A DNA stretch of 64,000 bases from Irpex lacteus (GCA_001986395.2 MQVO02000023.1:124001-188000), one strand, 5' to 3'; shown: positions 34,696 through 46,937, counted from the first letter of the stretch. Program-made: numbers and translations. Notes: generated by a model from the letters alone, not told the origin.

Positions 34696-35164
34696 GTTAT
34701 TTTGAGGGAGGATTGCAATTCCATGCACGGCGAGGCGTTAGGAGGAGGGGGAAGAGCCAGAGCCGACCACTCGCAGCACTCTGCCCTTCCGCGCCGGTTG
34801 TGGCACCTCGGGCACAGCACTGTCTACAGTCATTTCGAGCTTCGGGTTTTCTACCAGAGAAAAATCGGGGGAGTAACCGGCAACTGCCGTACCTTCGTCC
34901 GAGGAGAACAAGGGTGGGAGGGCGCAACTGCACCGGCGCCCCCACTGGCCCGATTTCCCGTAACCATTGAGATTCATTTACCCCTACGAGAACGGACGGT
35001 GTAAAGGTTGAATCCTGTGGGGAGTTATTCGGCAGCGATCTTGAGGCACGAAAGTTGGTAGGTGTCTCGTCTGCCTTGGGGAGACTGGAGTTATTCATCG
35101 TATGAGAGCTAAATAAGTGCCGCTCACCTCTTGACAGCTTCGACAGCTATGTGGATACCATACA
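34696..35164. other. Repeat-derived sequence between OPT and P450 remnants (right arm)
   Basis: Mirror of 9216-9684, including the fragment shared with the region around 52,228. No domain seen. Confidence 0.45.
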
Positions 35165-35529
35165 ACCCCTCAAAGTGAGCTTTCGTGTTCGCTGTGGCTT
35201 GGTGTGGTGTTAATTTTCTTCCCCAAGAAGAAAGAGTAAAGCGGACCGATTCTGTGGCCATCCGTGAAGGGTGCGCTCAGGGTAGTCAGGCAGGTAAGGA
35301 AGGCGCATCAAGGGACCAGGAGGGATGGAGTGACCGTCCTTGTCAACGATATTCTTCCCGGATGAAGAGAGGCAGAACGAAGTAAAGATCTGCGGCCGCG
35401 ATGACAACCCAGGTCAAGTTCGCATCGAGGTTCTATGGTAAACCCATTAGTAAATGCGTGGTATGCCAGACAGGACGTGTCACGTACAGCGGGTCGAAAA
35501 TACGAAGTAGCGTTGCTTACAACGCTCAT
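35165..35529 (-). pseudogene. Cytochrome P450 5' fragment with frameshifts (right arm)
   Basis: Mirror copy of the fragment at 8851-9215: membrane anchor (WVVIAAADLYFVLPLF), then IVDKDGHSIPPGPL and LPDYPERTLHGW in a shifted frame, then a second shift before GPLYSFFLGKK. The catalytic two thirds of the enzyme are missing. The lesions are identical to those in the left arm. Confidence 0.75.
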
Positions 35530-35878
35530 GGTGAAAGATAAAGTACGGGAATGGAAGAAGGAAAGGGGAGGGGAACGAGGTGGGCGTTGCTGGTGAACGT
35601 TGCTGTAACACGAAGGTTACGCGTTGCAAGTTGAACACAGAACTTGCCGGATATAGACGCCCGATCTGTTTGGCAACCCACGATCTCACTTCCTTCACTC
35701 CGTATTGTATCTACCTTCAATTGTCCCATATCTGCTCGCTGTCTGATTTTGAAAGATCCGCAACTGATGATTTTCCGGGGTGGGGTGACGAGCAGCATCT
35801 AGATGACATGCTTCACGATGAGGAAGAGGGAGCTGAGCTGAAGCTGAACGGTCAGTCTATCATAGCATTCTGTGAAGC

Positions 35879-36448
35879 TTGTTGCAAAGTACTGAAAGCT
35901 TCAGCAGGAGCATGCAAGAGCTGGGGGAGCCCATGGATGACGACGACGATGAATACATGGCAGGGCCAATGGATGTAGATGCTGAAGAAGATGTAGAAAC
36001 TCGTAGGGCCCCGGGGTCCGGGAGAGATGCCGTTGAGGCCTCTCTACGGCAGCGGGTTTTTGTCGAACATTTTCCTCGCTCAGCCGAAGGACCCGGTGCA
36101 GGAGATCCTGTGGATGATGAAAGCTCTGCAGGGAATAGCCGGCCTGTGGATGTCCGAGGAAGTAACCCATACGCTCCCTCCGTCTCGCAACTTGACTGGA
36201 AGGTAGCACGGTGGGCGAAGTTACGAGGTCAAGGCTCGACCGCAATGTCGGAATTACTATCCCTACCTGGTGTAAGTGGTTGCTTAGCACTGTACAAGCC
36301 ATATTGACATCACATTTGACAGTTACAACTCGCTCTTGACCTTTCCTATAAAAACTCCCGTGAGCTTAATCGCATCATTGACCAGCAACTGCCCTCCCGC
36401 CGACCACGCTTTCAGCGTGCCGAGACTGTACTTAGTACTAGTGACTAA
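35879..36448 (+). pseudogene. Plavaka-type transposase, 5' fragment (right arm)
   Basis: Mirror copy of 7932-8501. It carries an acidic stretch (MDDDDDEYMAGPMDVDAEED), FVEHFPRSAEG, SQLDWKVARWAKLRG, an intron, then LSYKNSRELNRIIDQQLPS, and stops at 36,446-36,448 inside the 115-bp element. No catalytic domain. Confidence 0.75.
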
Positions 36449-36547
36449 GTAGTGATCGCCTTACAAGAAAGTATGAATACCACACACATGGCCCACACGT
36501 TCGTAGGTGCCCAAATATATACAGTGTCGAGTTACTGTACGATACTA
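36433..36547. mobile_element. 115-bp short element, right-arm copy
   Basis: Mirror of 7833-7947. It follows the last Plavaka-like residues directly, and the final codons of that frame are read from the element itself. Confidence 0.6.
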
Positions 36548-37239
36548 GTCAGCTCTCTCCTCCTAACAATCGACTCGCGTTTCTGACGTTGCATATTCTT
36601 AGTGATGGCAGCCATGAACGTTGAACCGTGACAATGCCAGTGCCGGCCTCGCGTGCCTACCTTGTCGAACACGCCCCAGTTTTCAAGCTCCAAGGCACTC
36701 TCCGCGATCGAAGAAACTGCTGCAGCAGTCCAGTAAATCACGAAGAAGTATGGCAGCAAGCAGTTCCAGTTCGCACCTACTGATCAGGAGGCCATTGACT
36801 GGGGGAAAACAAGAAATACCCGTTTGCGAGTACAAGGACCATGGGTGGGGAGGGATCGAGGGTTGAACCCGGATCGATGTCTGGTATGGCTCTCAGTGTG
36901 ATGTGGTTTGCGGAATGGGCTCTCATTTCCGATGATCTAGTGTGCCAGTGTCGAAGTCAGCAGACAGATGATCCTGAGGAGACTAAGAAAAGTGTTTGAC
37001 TGCCTATCTAATGTCGCTCAGGGACAAACTTGAAGGGCCAAACGCGCCGAACGAACCTGAACGAACCAGTGTTCTCAATGGCGCTATACACAAGTCTTTC
37101 AAGAACGCATATCCCAGCTATAAGATATCGATGCAACGGCTGTCTCGGTAGCATTGTCACCGTCATTGTCACCGGTTTCAAATGATCTTCAAGTTACCTT
37201 TCTCTTGCATTAAGCTGGAACGTCCTCTCAGAAGCGCCA

Positions 37240-38835
37240 ATGCCGCCCCCCTCGCTTGGTAGTGCGGTGCCTGTCCCTCATGCACACCCCAATACCAACA
37301 GGGCGTGTGCTGTACCCTCTACACCTAACCTCAACACCAAACCTAGCCTCACACCGCTCGGCAATGTCGGCCTGCACCCGATGTCAAAGATTTCTCTCGC
37401 AATACTCTTCAACCGGAGGCACTCCGAGTTCGAGAGCTGGGGCGAGTACCTCTGCCTAACGAGTGCTTTGAGTTTATTTGCTTCCTCCTTTTCCCCCTTT
37501 CCCCTTACATGCTTTCGCTGACGATGAATTACTTAGCTAGATGCATGCTACCGGGCTAAGGGATGCGACTTGAGGCCCACAGCGTCTGTACATCCTCGGC
37601 GAAGGAGACATCGATAGCCTTCAATATCCTCGGTCTTTCGTACCCCTCCCTCTTCGGTATAATAAAATTTGAGCTGATTTGGGCCTATTACGCACCGAAT
37701 CCCTGATCTCGCGGAAACTAAGACCAAGATTCGTTTGGGTTGAATGTCATCAGCGTCTTCCCTCATCCTGTTGCTCGCGATAACGATAACGCCGCTGACC
37801 CCGTCCCCATCGATGCCGCCGGAATTATCGAAAGCTTCATCGAGATGCCCCGGGTAATGGGCTACACCAAGTATTTCGATAGCTGTATGAAGGATTACGA
37901 CGACTCTTTCTACGTAGGTTGGGTCCGCACGCAGACTGTGGGACATGTGGATGACAAGGACCTTCGCACTCGCTACGGGGAGGACATCCTCGACAATGCT
38001 TGTGTCCGCTTGATTGGTAACCATCAGTGCATTGCTTCGCTAGCTTTACTGACTCAAGTCCACAGAGCCCGGATTTTGCGATCAGGACTCCGAAAGTAAG
38101 GTATCGAGCTTAGGAAGTCAAGCTCATACATGATCTCAGGCCTCGAGGCTTCCCAGACAGACACGCAACGTTATAGACACGGCTCTCGTGAGACGTTATG
38201 AGCAACTCTCGTGATAAGTGCGTTGGCCGACGATGGTCAGTGGTCAAAGTTCACCAAGGGAGCGCGCATTTTTTCGAACGCCTTCTACATCGGCCGTACC
38301 GTTGCTGATCATATCCCACCTGGGTGGGGTGCTAGTCTATGTGATATCCCGCCTGATATCATCGCGTAAATTGATCCCATAACGTTGCGTGCTTTTTTCT
38401 ACGCCGCAGAGACCTACACAACTAAGGTACCGACATCACTGATGCATATAAGGTATACCGACATATTCACCGCCGGAAGTTGTTACCAGCATCGGCAGTG
38501 ACATGGGTAGCGCAGAGAGTCTTCAGAAGATGTCGAGGACCGACATGACTAGAAAGAGGTGCAGAGTGACATTCTGAAAGAGGCGTGAGTGCTTTATTAC
38601 GGACTAACGTACAGAAGTGCTCACGAGTTTTCAGGTCTCTAAACGCAACTACGGATTAGATCAAACTACCACTTCTCTTGTCGAGCGCCGCGGCCTTATG
38701 AGGGTTCCCGTCGGCTCATGGTGGGTTGTTTCTGTTCTTACTCGCTATGAAAATCTAAGTTCCTGCCACAGTGCGACTGCGTTGCAATCGATCTATCGAG
38801 ATAGCATGCGGCACATTCCTCTCCGGCAAAGCAAA
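37240..38835 (+). pseudogene. Unknown multi-exon gene fragments (right arm)
   Basis: Mirror of 5545-7140: open stretches at 37,240-37,521, 37,740-38,099 and 38,617-38,835. Identical to the left copy until the arm edge, where SMRYIPLRQSE in the left becomes SMRHIPLRQSK in the right and the two sequences then part. Family not recognised. Confidence 0.3.
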
Positions 38836-39166
38836 GACGGAACTTGCAGAGTTTGCACAGATCGATAGTTTAAGTGTCAGATTTTACAAAAACATACCAC
38901 GGAAATCAATGGCTTTACAGACAACTATCAAGAAACCTTAGATATCACTCATACAGCCGGTAGATGTAGATATCGCCTGAGATCCTTCTCTGCCAACTGG
39001 AATGTGGCGAGGCAGATCATATGACAGAGATGAACATTTGCCACAGTAGACAGGAGAATATCATGGAACTAGGAGGATCATGAAACTATAAGCGATCTTG
39101 ACACAAGGAGAGGTGCTTCTGCGGACGGGTGATGATAAACTTGCAAAACAAAAATGAAACCAGAAG

Positions 39167-41848
39167 CTATAGCTGATCGAGCACAGTGTCTTTGATGACT
39201 CCTAGTTTTTTCATCTTTTCCCCCATGTTGATCGCACTCCGCACCCTGTCTACACTCGGCACACCTGTGGTTCGTGTTTTCTCCAGCTCTGTTTGCCACT
39301 CCTCAGGTGTCAGCATCTTCGCGTTGCCATTCTGGATAGCATTCCAGATCGTTTCGAACCACAACTCGTTGGCACTTGTCCATACCCCCGACCACTGACG
39401 ACTGTTGCAGAACACATGGTATGGAGGCCACAGAGATCGACTGTCGCAGCTCTGAAACTGCCCCAGGAGAAGAGGAACGAGTGGGTCCTGGGCCGGATTG
39501 TCGTAGGATTCACACCAGAATCCGTCTCTGAAGGTTCCCATACGGTACTCGACCCAAGCTAAGCTCGGGCCTTTCACGCTTGAATCCAATAGCCTCTCGT
39601 TCCCCACCTTCGACACAATTTTGGACGGAAGAGCACCATAGTGGAGAACAATAGGTAGCCTTGGGTGGAACATGACCGAGTCGGTGGCCTTTCGATAGGA
39701 GAGACAGAAGCCAGCGACTTCAAGTTCCGTCGGGAGCGCGACTGGTTTCATTACAGGGGTAATGCCGAGTTCTCCCTGCATGTCCTGCATGTCCGGGTCG
39801 CTCGCCCATACAGGCTTGTTACGAGGCACGAAGTCTATGAGGTTATGCCTATGACGAGCCAGCAAAGCCGGGTCATCAAAGTCACCATCATAGAAGGCCA
39901 AGCGCAGTGGCACGCCATGCTTGATGCAGAATAGCACAATGTCGGTTTTGCTCGTCTCGGGATTACGAAGAACAAGCTCTGTAGCCCAGGCTAGGGAAGT
40001 TATAGGCAAGGTTATCTTGGAGCCGTTGAGATACCTGTGGTCTGGAATAAGCCAGGACAGAACACGCAAGGGAGTTCTTTCTTTTGGGTCCTGCGCCAGA
40101 CCTTCCACCCATCCCTTCGCAATCTTTAGGGCCTTATTCTTGAGAGCAAGGAGAGTCTGCGACTGCACTTCTTCTATGTCTCTTCTTCCGACAATCTGCG
40201 TGCTTCCTTCCATGATCCTCTCCATTCCATCTCGACCCCACCTGGTATTCTGCCTCTTCTTCGGGGGCTGAGATTCTGCGTCATCTGCCGACCCTCTACT
40301 CACAGGAGCAGCTGGGTTTACAATGCTGTACGCCGTGGTATCTGATGCGGGGGCCTTTGCCAATGGCTGACGGAAAAAGGAGAGATCCTGTGTAGTGCCA
40401 GCAGGTGTAAACCGTGACGTAGATGCCGGAGCGGTAGTTACTCTGGATGGGTTCCCTTCGGTGACAATAAGCTCTGGGACTAGCATCTTGGCGGATGTAG
40501 ACCAGTCAGTCCTGGACCTCTGCGAGGGGTTAGAGGAGAAGAGTGACGGTCTTGTCCTCGAAAAGAGCTCCGTTCCCAAGCTGTTCGAAGGAGCCGCCAG
40601 CGCTGTAGACGTTGCCAGGAAAGGATCGATAGATTCAACTTTTGTGGCGGGAGCGGGGGGCGTGGTGTGAAGGGACGAGGGAGAGCTAGAAGGGATGATC
40701 CCCGTTCCAGTTGAGATCCCCTGAGGAGGAGCACCCTCTCCAACGGCTACATCTCCTGGCATGGTTGATTCTGAGAGAAAGTAGCGACAGGTTCCAAACT
40801 CCGAGTCCTTAGATGATAGTTCCAATAATCGCCGTTTCTGGATACTCTGGAGCACGAGGTCGTCTTGGGTTTTTGCATCCGTCAGAGGGTAGTCGAGGAA
40901 GAATACCTGGTGATTGACTTTATTGTAGTTGCTCAGGTATAATTCATAACAATACCGGGAAGCCAGCTTCTTTGCCACGGACTCGGATTGGGCGATCACG
41001 TGGCCAACGTTTGACCCATAGTTCTCTGCCGCCAGGTACACGCGAGGCACATTAACTTCGCGGTTTTCGATATGCACGTGAAGCGGAGAAGAGGGACAAG
41101 TCATGAACTGCGCGAGAGGAGATGTCTCAAGCTCCTCCGTCCACAAGATATAAACTGGAACTTTGCCTGTGAGCCATTGGGAGAATTCTTCCTTAAAGGC
41201 GGCAGTGGGTGCCTGGTTACGAGGGCCCAGGTTTCCCAGGTCTAGCGCAACACCTTTAGAAGTGCAATTATCCAAGATAGAGTTGACTAGATCCCTGGAT
41301 TTCTTCATAGGGATGGCTGAATGGTCGAAGGGTTTCAAGTGGAATTTCATGCCTATGTAGTGAAGATAGGCAAGGGTCTGGAGGCAGCAATGTAGTAGCC
41401 GACTGAGGTCTTCCTGGTGTCGGCCAAGGGCGGGCATGGGAGGTGGGGAAGGAATGGTGTTGGTATTGGGATATCTAGTACGCACGCTCTCATAGGCACA
41501 CAAAATATGGGATGCATAGGTGCTTATGTTGCGTCGATATTCAGGAGCGATGCTTGAGAGCAAACAGTTCCAAGGGAACTCTTTAGTCTTGGAGTTGGCC
41601 ACTGGGATCCAAGGCAGCCAGGGTCGATCACCGTCGTACCAGCCCACATTGTCATAACAGTCAGCCTGAGGGTAGGGAAGGTCCTGGAGAACTCCAGTCA
41701 GTTCTAACATGGGTGGTCTTAAGGTTAAACCAACCTTGCATGGCAAGGAAACCGTTTGCCAATCCGGGTTGCTCACCACCAACCACAGCATTCCATGCTC
41801 CCTCCGCAGGTTTCCATTTACTATCTGCTTGAGCTTGGTGTTCTTCAT
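39167..41848 (-). CDS. 893-aa intronless protein of unknown function
   Basis: By far the longest open frame in the window: 2,682 bp with no intron, in a region where nearly all other genes are cut by introns. The N-terminal third is Trp-rich (MLWLVVSNPDWQTV, DNVGWYDGDRPWLPWIPVA). About residues 370-510 are Ser/Pro/Thr-rich and probably disordered, followed by a short basic stretch (PPKKRQNTRWGRDG). The C-terminal part (SLWPPYHVFCN, SGVWTSANELWFETIW, MLTPEEWQTELEK) has the look of a multicopy Agaricomycete family of unknown function. No catalytic motif, signal peptide or membrane span was noticed. Lack of introns suggests retroposition, element origin or transfer. No transposase or integrase motif was seen. 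It starts 330 bp outside the right arm. Confidence 0.7.
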   Translation of the reverse strand: MKNTKLKQIVNGNLRREHGMLWLVVSNPDWQTVSLPCKVGLTLRPPMLELTGVLQDLPYPQADCYDNVGWYDGDRPWLPWIPVANSKTKEFPWNCLLSSIAPEYRRNISTYASHILCAYESVRTRYPNTNTIPSPPPMPALGRHQEDLSRLLHCCLQTLAYLHYIGMKFHLKPFDHSAIPMKKSRDLVNSILDNCTSKGVALDLGNLGPRNQAPTAAFKEEFSQWLTGKVPVYILWTEELETSPLAQFMTCPSSPLHVHIENREVNVPRVYLAAENYGSNVGHVIAQSESVAKKLASRYCYELYLSNYNKVNHQVFFLDYPLTDAKTQDDLVLQSIQKRRLLELSSKDSEFGTCRYFLSESTMPGDVAVGEGAPPQGISTGTGIIPSSSPSSLHTTPPAPATKVESIDPFLATSTALAAPSNSLGTELFSRTRPSLFSSNPSQRSRTDWSTSAKMLVPELIVTEGNPSRVTTAPASTSRFTPAGTTQDLSFFRQPLAKAPASDTTAYSIVNPAAPVSRGSADDAESQPPKKRQNTRWGRDGMERIMEGSTQIVGRRDIEEVQSQTLLALKNKALKIAKGWVEGLAQDPKERTPLRVLSWLIPDHRYLNGSKITLPITSLAWATELVLRNPETSKTDIVLFCIKHGVPLRLAFYDGDFDDPALLARHRHNLIDFVPRNKPVWASDPDMQDMQGELGITPVMKPVALPTELEVAGFCLSYRKATDSVMFHPRLPIVLHYGALPSKIVSKVGNERLLDSSVKGPSLAWVEYRMGTFRDGFWCESYDNPAQDPLVPLLLGQFQSCDSRSLWPPYHVFCNSRQWSGVWTSANELWFETIWNAIQNGNAKMLTPEEWQTELEKTRTTGVPSVDRVRSAINMGEKMKKLGVIKDTVLDQL

Positions 41849-44490
41849 CGTCTAAAATGATAATACTGATTAAATATGGGGCTTCTAAAGATTTACTCCT
41901 CTCTCACCTGGGTCTATGAGGCACCGTATTCCCTGGGACTCAGCTCAAGATGGCCTCAAGTGCTCATGAGAAGTCACTTGCCTGACTCGTGAACCCCCGA
42001 CTGAGTAAATGTCAAGGACCCCGAAAGATCCAAGACAAGTAACCCGGACCTAGGATTTTGCGCCGCCTGTGGACGGAGGGATATCGCCCCGGAAAGGAAA
42101 GTCGTTGCCCGCCTTGTTCTGGCCATCTCCTGTCAGGACAGGCAGCTTCCCCGCGTAACACCTACACACTATTGCTACTGGTTACGCAGTGTCTCCTGCC
42201 GATACGGTTATTCACGGGAGCTTCTTTGTAAGAAGTTTGGGGTTCAGCGACGACTGCGAGAAGGTCCGGAAAAATCGCCGGATTTAGTATCTTAGCTCCT
42301 GCAGCATCGCGTATCCCACCACCCTTCGAATGGCTCTGATGCACGGCGAACCCTGGACACCACAAAAACTGTTGTTAATATGCCGCGATGAGGTACATCG
42401 TTATCAAGGAAAACCCTTCGTGTTATTAGGCAAAAATCAGGATTTTTTTGGATAATCAACTTGCCCTCAGACTAATGAATAGAACGTGTGCCTAAGATTT
42501 GGGAATGGATGAACTTCCTGATCATTAGTGTTTCAATGCTGTTCATCAATATCATAGCTTACCAGCACTGCAGAGAATCATTAGTGCGAAAAGACAGTTT
42601 GGATCGCAATATCAAGTGATGATGCAGAGTTTAGTATGCGATAAAAGATGGCAATTGTGGATGGCACAGGCTGGCGAATCTAGAGGTGTTGATACGCGCC
42701 ATGACGTGAAGAAGTTTACCTCGTGACATTGACCTAAACGAATAAGGAGCTTTAGTCCAGAGTAAGGAGCCCAATATTTAAGGAGTAAATGGACAGACCA
42801 TGCTTACCAGGCGGCTAGCGCATGCATACGCAAAGCGTTACACTTCAGTCTTGATGGTGAGTGGCGTTTTAGAGTGCAGGTGATAGATGAATTTGAGAAT
42901 ACGGGCTCACTTAGGGTCAATGACTCGGACACTCACAATTCCGCCCGAACCTTGTGATCTACATGGCCCCAAGGTGTCTGTAGGCAGGCGAATAGGGCGA
43001 GGATTTGGGTGCAGATGGTAAAACCTCGAGCCTCATGATGGGATAACTGGAAAAAGACCTTAACACTTGGAGTTTACTACGTCATTTAGCAGGCAGCAAA
43101 AACATAACATCTTTACCACATCATCGCACACACATGAACGAAAGTGAAGAAATAAGAAGAATTAAACCACACGCCTGTGTGCGTGTGTGGTCGACCCCTG
43201 CACGCCAAAAATGCTGGGCCCAAGGCGGAAGTTCTGAGTACATGCCGTGCGGCGCCACGATATCAGAAGGGGAGAGCTGGGGAACGGGGAGCGTTCCTTT
43301 ATCCTATATGTAGGAGTTCAAATATGAGCAAATAAGTGAACAGCAGTGTGTGATGGTGTGCGCGTATAGATGTCATGGCAAAAAGATAGCTGTGGTCGTT
43401 GCCGCGCGTCGCCTAAAGAGGCAGTTGATGGTGTATTGCATCGCTGGTCGGGAGTGACCATGTGATGCGGGCATGTCTCGCCGACACAAAGATAAAATCG
43501 ATGACGTGAGGATGAATATTCGAGAGGCAGTCGACGTTGCTTGACACTTTGAGCAAGTTGCGCTCAGACGGTCAAGTAGGGGATAAGGCAATCTGCCTTA
43601 GAATGAATAGATGAGTTTCAAACGCATTTGTAAAGACTCAGCGCTGTCAAAAATGATGGACAATGGCTTATGAGCGCACTCGAGGCGTAACTAAAATGTG
43701 GCGCGGCGTCCGTCAATGCCAGATCTTCAAATAGCTCTGATACGCACCTGGTCCCGTGAAATCCGATTTTGCCATCGTATTTTTACTGCATTAGGCCAGG
43801 CTCGGGCCAGCAGTAAAACTGGCTAATTTTGCCTCCTGGTTGAATTATATCTATCGGAGTTAGATTTTGACACTGTCAATCTTGTGTTATACAAGTCTTT
43901 CATGATAAAGAAAGCGTTGTAGATGGAAACGAGTGATGTTGCCGAAGAGCACTGGGGACTCGGAGCAAGCGCAATCGGGATATCCCGCGAGCGCGCATCG
44001 AGTTGCCTCACTAGGAAGGTCGGGGTTGGAAGCTGTTGATTGCGTGTTCGGCCTCGGGCCTCAGCTCTCTGCGATTACTTTGTGTCCAACTCCTACCCAT
44101 CCCGCTCGCTCTACACGGCTGGCGCGTTTTTGTTAACTACCAGAGTAATCGAAGAGATCTCAAAGTGGCGAAGACGGGTCGATCACACTGGCATGCGGGA
44201 TTGCGGTGCTGTCATGGTACGATTTCATGTGAAGTTCAAGTTGGCGAACGGCGAGTTATAAGACCTCAAGGAGCGGGTGTGAATGTTGCCAACATGGCTG
44301 ACCGTGAGGAGATGAATTTTAGCCGCTGTTGGGCTGGGGCCCCCAAAGAACGGCAATGAGGAGGACTGGCCCGGGTTCACTGGCAAGGGTGTGTGTACAT
44401 TTTGTGACTATTCTTCTCCCGTGCCCTCGTCCCAACCTTTGGTACGGCAATGCTTAACGGCCAACACTATGCGTAGCATATTCAGCACAG
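41849..44490. other. Intergenic, no confident gene
   Basis: About 2.6 kb upstream of the intronless gene. It is AT-richer in places (42,400-42,700), has only short open frames and no repeat shared with the rest of the window that I noticed. Promoter elements for the minus-strand gene would lie at its left end. Confidence 0.4.
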
Positions 44491-44940
44491 ATGGCTACGT
44501 CGGATTCACATGAACACCCCCGTCAGTCCCATCCGTTCTTGAGTCCAACGACGAGAGGAGCATTATCGACACAGCATGATACTCATATCAACTTCAGACC
44601 CAAGCCGAAGCCAACAGCAACCGTCGCCTCGAAGAAAGGGTCCACATCTTTTGATCAGTGGGGTCAACCACCGAATCGTGGTACTTGGGCTCCGACCTAT
44701 GTGGATGACGTGCAAGATTTCGAGCAGTACGTGGAAAGCGAGATCGTTAACAGGATACCGATGGTTATGTTTCCTCTAACAGTTTACTCATGCACTTACA
44801 CATAAGCGAATAGGTTGCAACGATACATTGGAGAGTTTCACGGCAAGGAGAACGGTGTTGGGGATGGTCGTTATCGTGGTTGCCTCAAGGTCCCATGCAC
44901 TGCTGCGGCACTAGGCTATCTATCGTGTCGACTTACGAGT
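44491..44940 (+). CDS. Possible two-exon small gene, unknown function
   Basis: The open frame starts MATSDSHEHPRQSHPF and contains FDQWGQPPNRGTWAP and YVDDVQDFEQYVESEIVNRI, protein-like composition up to a donor-like site near 44,765. After a short intron-like gap comes RLQRYIGEFHGKENGVGDGR and CLKVPCTAAALGYL. No domain is recognised. The downstream end was not found, so this may be a fragment. Confidence 0.3.
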
Positions 44941-45761
44941 CATCAGCTATAACGAGCTCAGACTTGAGCCATGTGAACTTGTTGCTGGGTATGCGGTCAT
45001 GTTCACTTCCTTTAAAGTTACTCACTTGTAGCTCTCTTATGAGCAGGCTCGGGCGGTTCACTGACCAGTGACGTTCATTCACCGCTGTCTCAGTTCCATG
45101 TTCATCATGCTCAGCCATCTTTCTCTCAACGCTCTACACTAGCATTCAGCAGCTCATCAAGATAGGTGAGAGAATGATCTTCGCAGCCATCCTCGTCTTC
45201 GTCCTCCCGCCTTTCACACGCTTTGCATGACGTTGGGTTCCGGCCAACTCGACACCGGGCGACCGTCGCAATCTCTGGCTATGCCGCTTCGCGTTGCGAT
45301 GCGAAATACGTATGACCAAAAGTTCGGCCGTATGACGTGTGACGCGCGGAAGTTCACAATTTTCGACGTTCAAACCTGTCTGCGACCTGTGATCATGACC
45401 GAACGTTCGTGTTCAGTACTAGTAGGCACGCACTTGCTGAGTACACTTGTCACACCGAAAAATGAGATGCTCAAACATCGTCGTGACGCGTGACCAGATA
45501 TTCAGTTCACGGCCGTTGTGACCGTGACCGAACTTTTGGTAGTCAAGTAAGTATAAGTATCGGGCGGCAACTTGAACTCACATACGGCCGGCACTGATGA
45601 GCGCCAACCGACCCGGCTGGTAGGGCCCCAAACCCAAGAAGGTCGGACGAGCCTAGTCTCCCCAAGGCAGACTTCGGGGCTCAGGATCTAAACGAGCCTA
45701 TCTTAAAGATGTGATGCTCGTACATTTCTCGTACTCCTTCCTACCCTCTCAGCCGCTCTCT

Positions 45762-46710
45762 ATGATACGCTCAGAGCGACACTACCACACTGATTCTCGT
45801 TTCTTCACAATCACGGTTGGTGTAATTTATTCTTTGCTATGTTTTGGTGTTGCTCATCTCAGACGTCAGGTTGGCTCTGCGCGCTTCCGTATACCCTTCG
45901 TGCTGCTCACCACTCGCTGTCAAGTGTTCAAAGACTGCAGTACATTGCCTGTCGCTGAAAATGACAATAACAGCGACCTTCAGCTGCACTCTGTGACCCC
46001 AGCCGAGTTCAGAGCTTTCCTAGATTTCCTTCTCAATCCACAGTGCGCCTTTCCTTTCATTTCGATTGGAAGCATATATCTGATTGCACTGCAGCCCTGC
46101 CAGTCGCTTCTCCGTTCAAGACTTGGAAGCTATCATTAGGCTTTCAGATATGTACGACGCTCCAGATGGCCGAGACTTTGTACTCAAGCATCTCCCGATC
46201 GAAACGATGGATCCGGTACACCTCTTAAGGTTTTCTGTCCAGCATCAGGTGCCAGCTTGGTTCTTAAAAAGCTACAGGGGGGTGGCGACTTTACCCCCGG
46301 AAGTTTGCGCAGGACCGGAGATGGATGCACTTCCTCCAGCTATACTTTCAGCCCTTCAAGACACGCGCAAGCAGCGCGAGCAACGGCGCAAGCTCCTAGT
46401 CGATCTCAAGCCGGATCCTTATCGAGACCTGGTGTACTGCGCTGGCTGCACTCAACAGCCGAAGGGTGTATGTTACTACCGCATGCAGGAGCTTTATGAC
46501 ATGCATGTGCATCCCTCGATATCTCGCGAGAGCGTGCCCTACATACACAGCATATTGAAACAGGCTACCTCAAACCCTGTGTTATGCAATAGCTGTGGGG
46601 AGTTCTACATGATGTCCTACTATCACCCTTTCTTCATGGAGCTCGAGGACATGAAGAAAAGCGCCAGGGCTGTATTGACCGCCTTGAACTTCCCGCCTCA
46701 GCCGTGTTAA
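45762..46710 (+). CDS. BTB/POZ-fold protein (paralogue 3, intact)
   Basis: Exons 45,762-45,815, 45,870-46,042 and 46,095-46,710 join in phase (0, then 2) to give about 280 aa. Exon 1 is MIRSERHYHTDSRFFTIT. Exon 2 has the BTB core (VGSARFRIPFVLL, QLHSVTPAEFRAFLDFLL). Exon 3 has the helical half (FSVQDLEAIIRLSDMYDAPD, LLRFSVQHQVPAWFLKSY) and a tail with two CxxC-like pairs (CAGC and CNSC) that could bind zinc. The domain-to-exon correspondence with the paralogue at 48.2 kb is exact, which supports the model. Likely a protein-interaction module; the partner is unknown. The start is the only ATG in frame near the family lead-in. Confidence 0.75.
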
Positions 46711-46937
46711 TTTTGATCAGACCACTGGTGTTTCCAAGTACTAACTTTAATATACCACATGTGTTTTGTCAGTGCTAAGATGTCAACTGTGTCATGTAAC
46801 TCGTGCAAGCTGGAAACGTGACAGGATAACGCACCTTCAAATGAGAATACTTGTCGGGGGCTGGGCCAGGCTACTGCTGGATGCTGCGGGGGACTGTCTC
46901 GCTGAGTGCGGTCTCACCGGATCACAATGTGTGCACG

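Larger units (their letters stand above)
32162..38837 (-). repeat. Right arm of giant inverted repeat (about 6.68 kb)
   Basis: Reverse complement of 5543-12,212. Beside the mirror image it has six extra bases (TCAAGT on the + strand) near 32,193-32,198 and a substitution close by. At the outer end there are three differences before homology stops near 38,837. The 20-kb spacer between the arms (12,213-32,161) is single copy. The order of contents is mirrored: OPT remnant, P450 fragment, Plavaka fragment, 115-bp element, unknown fragments. Confidence 0.95.

Noticed and set aside
5543..38837. The whole 33-kb unit as one giant transposon (Starship-like) with terminal inverted repeats
   Set aside because: No tyrosine-recombinase captain gene, no cargo pattern, no short defined tips and no target duplication were seen. 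Arms of 6.7 kb full of dead genes fit an inverted duplication better.
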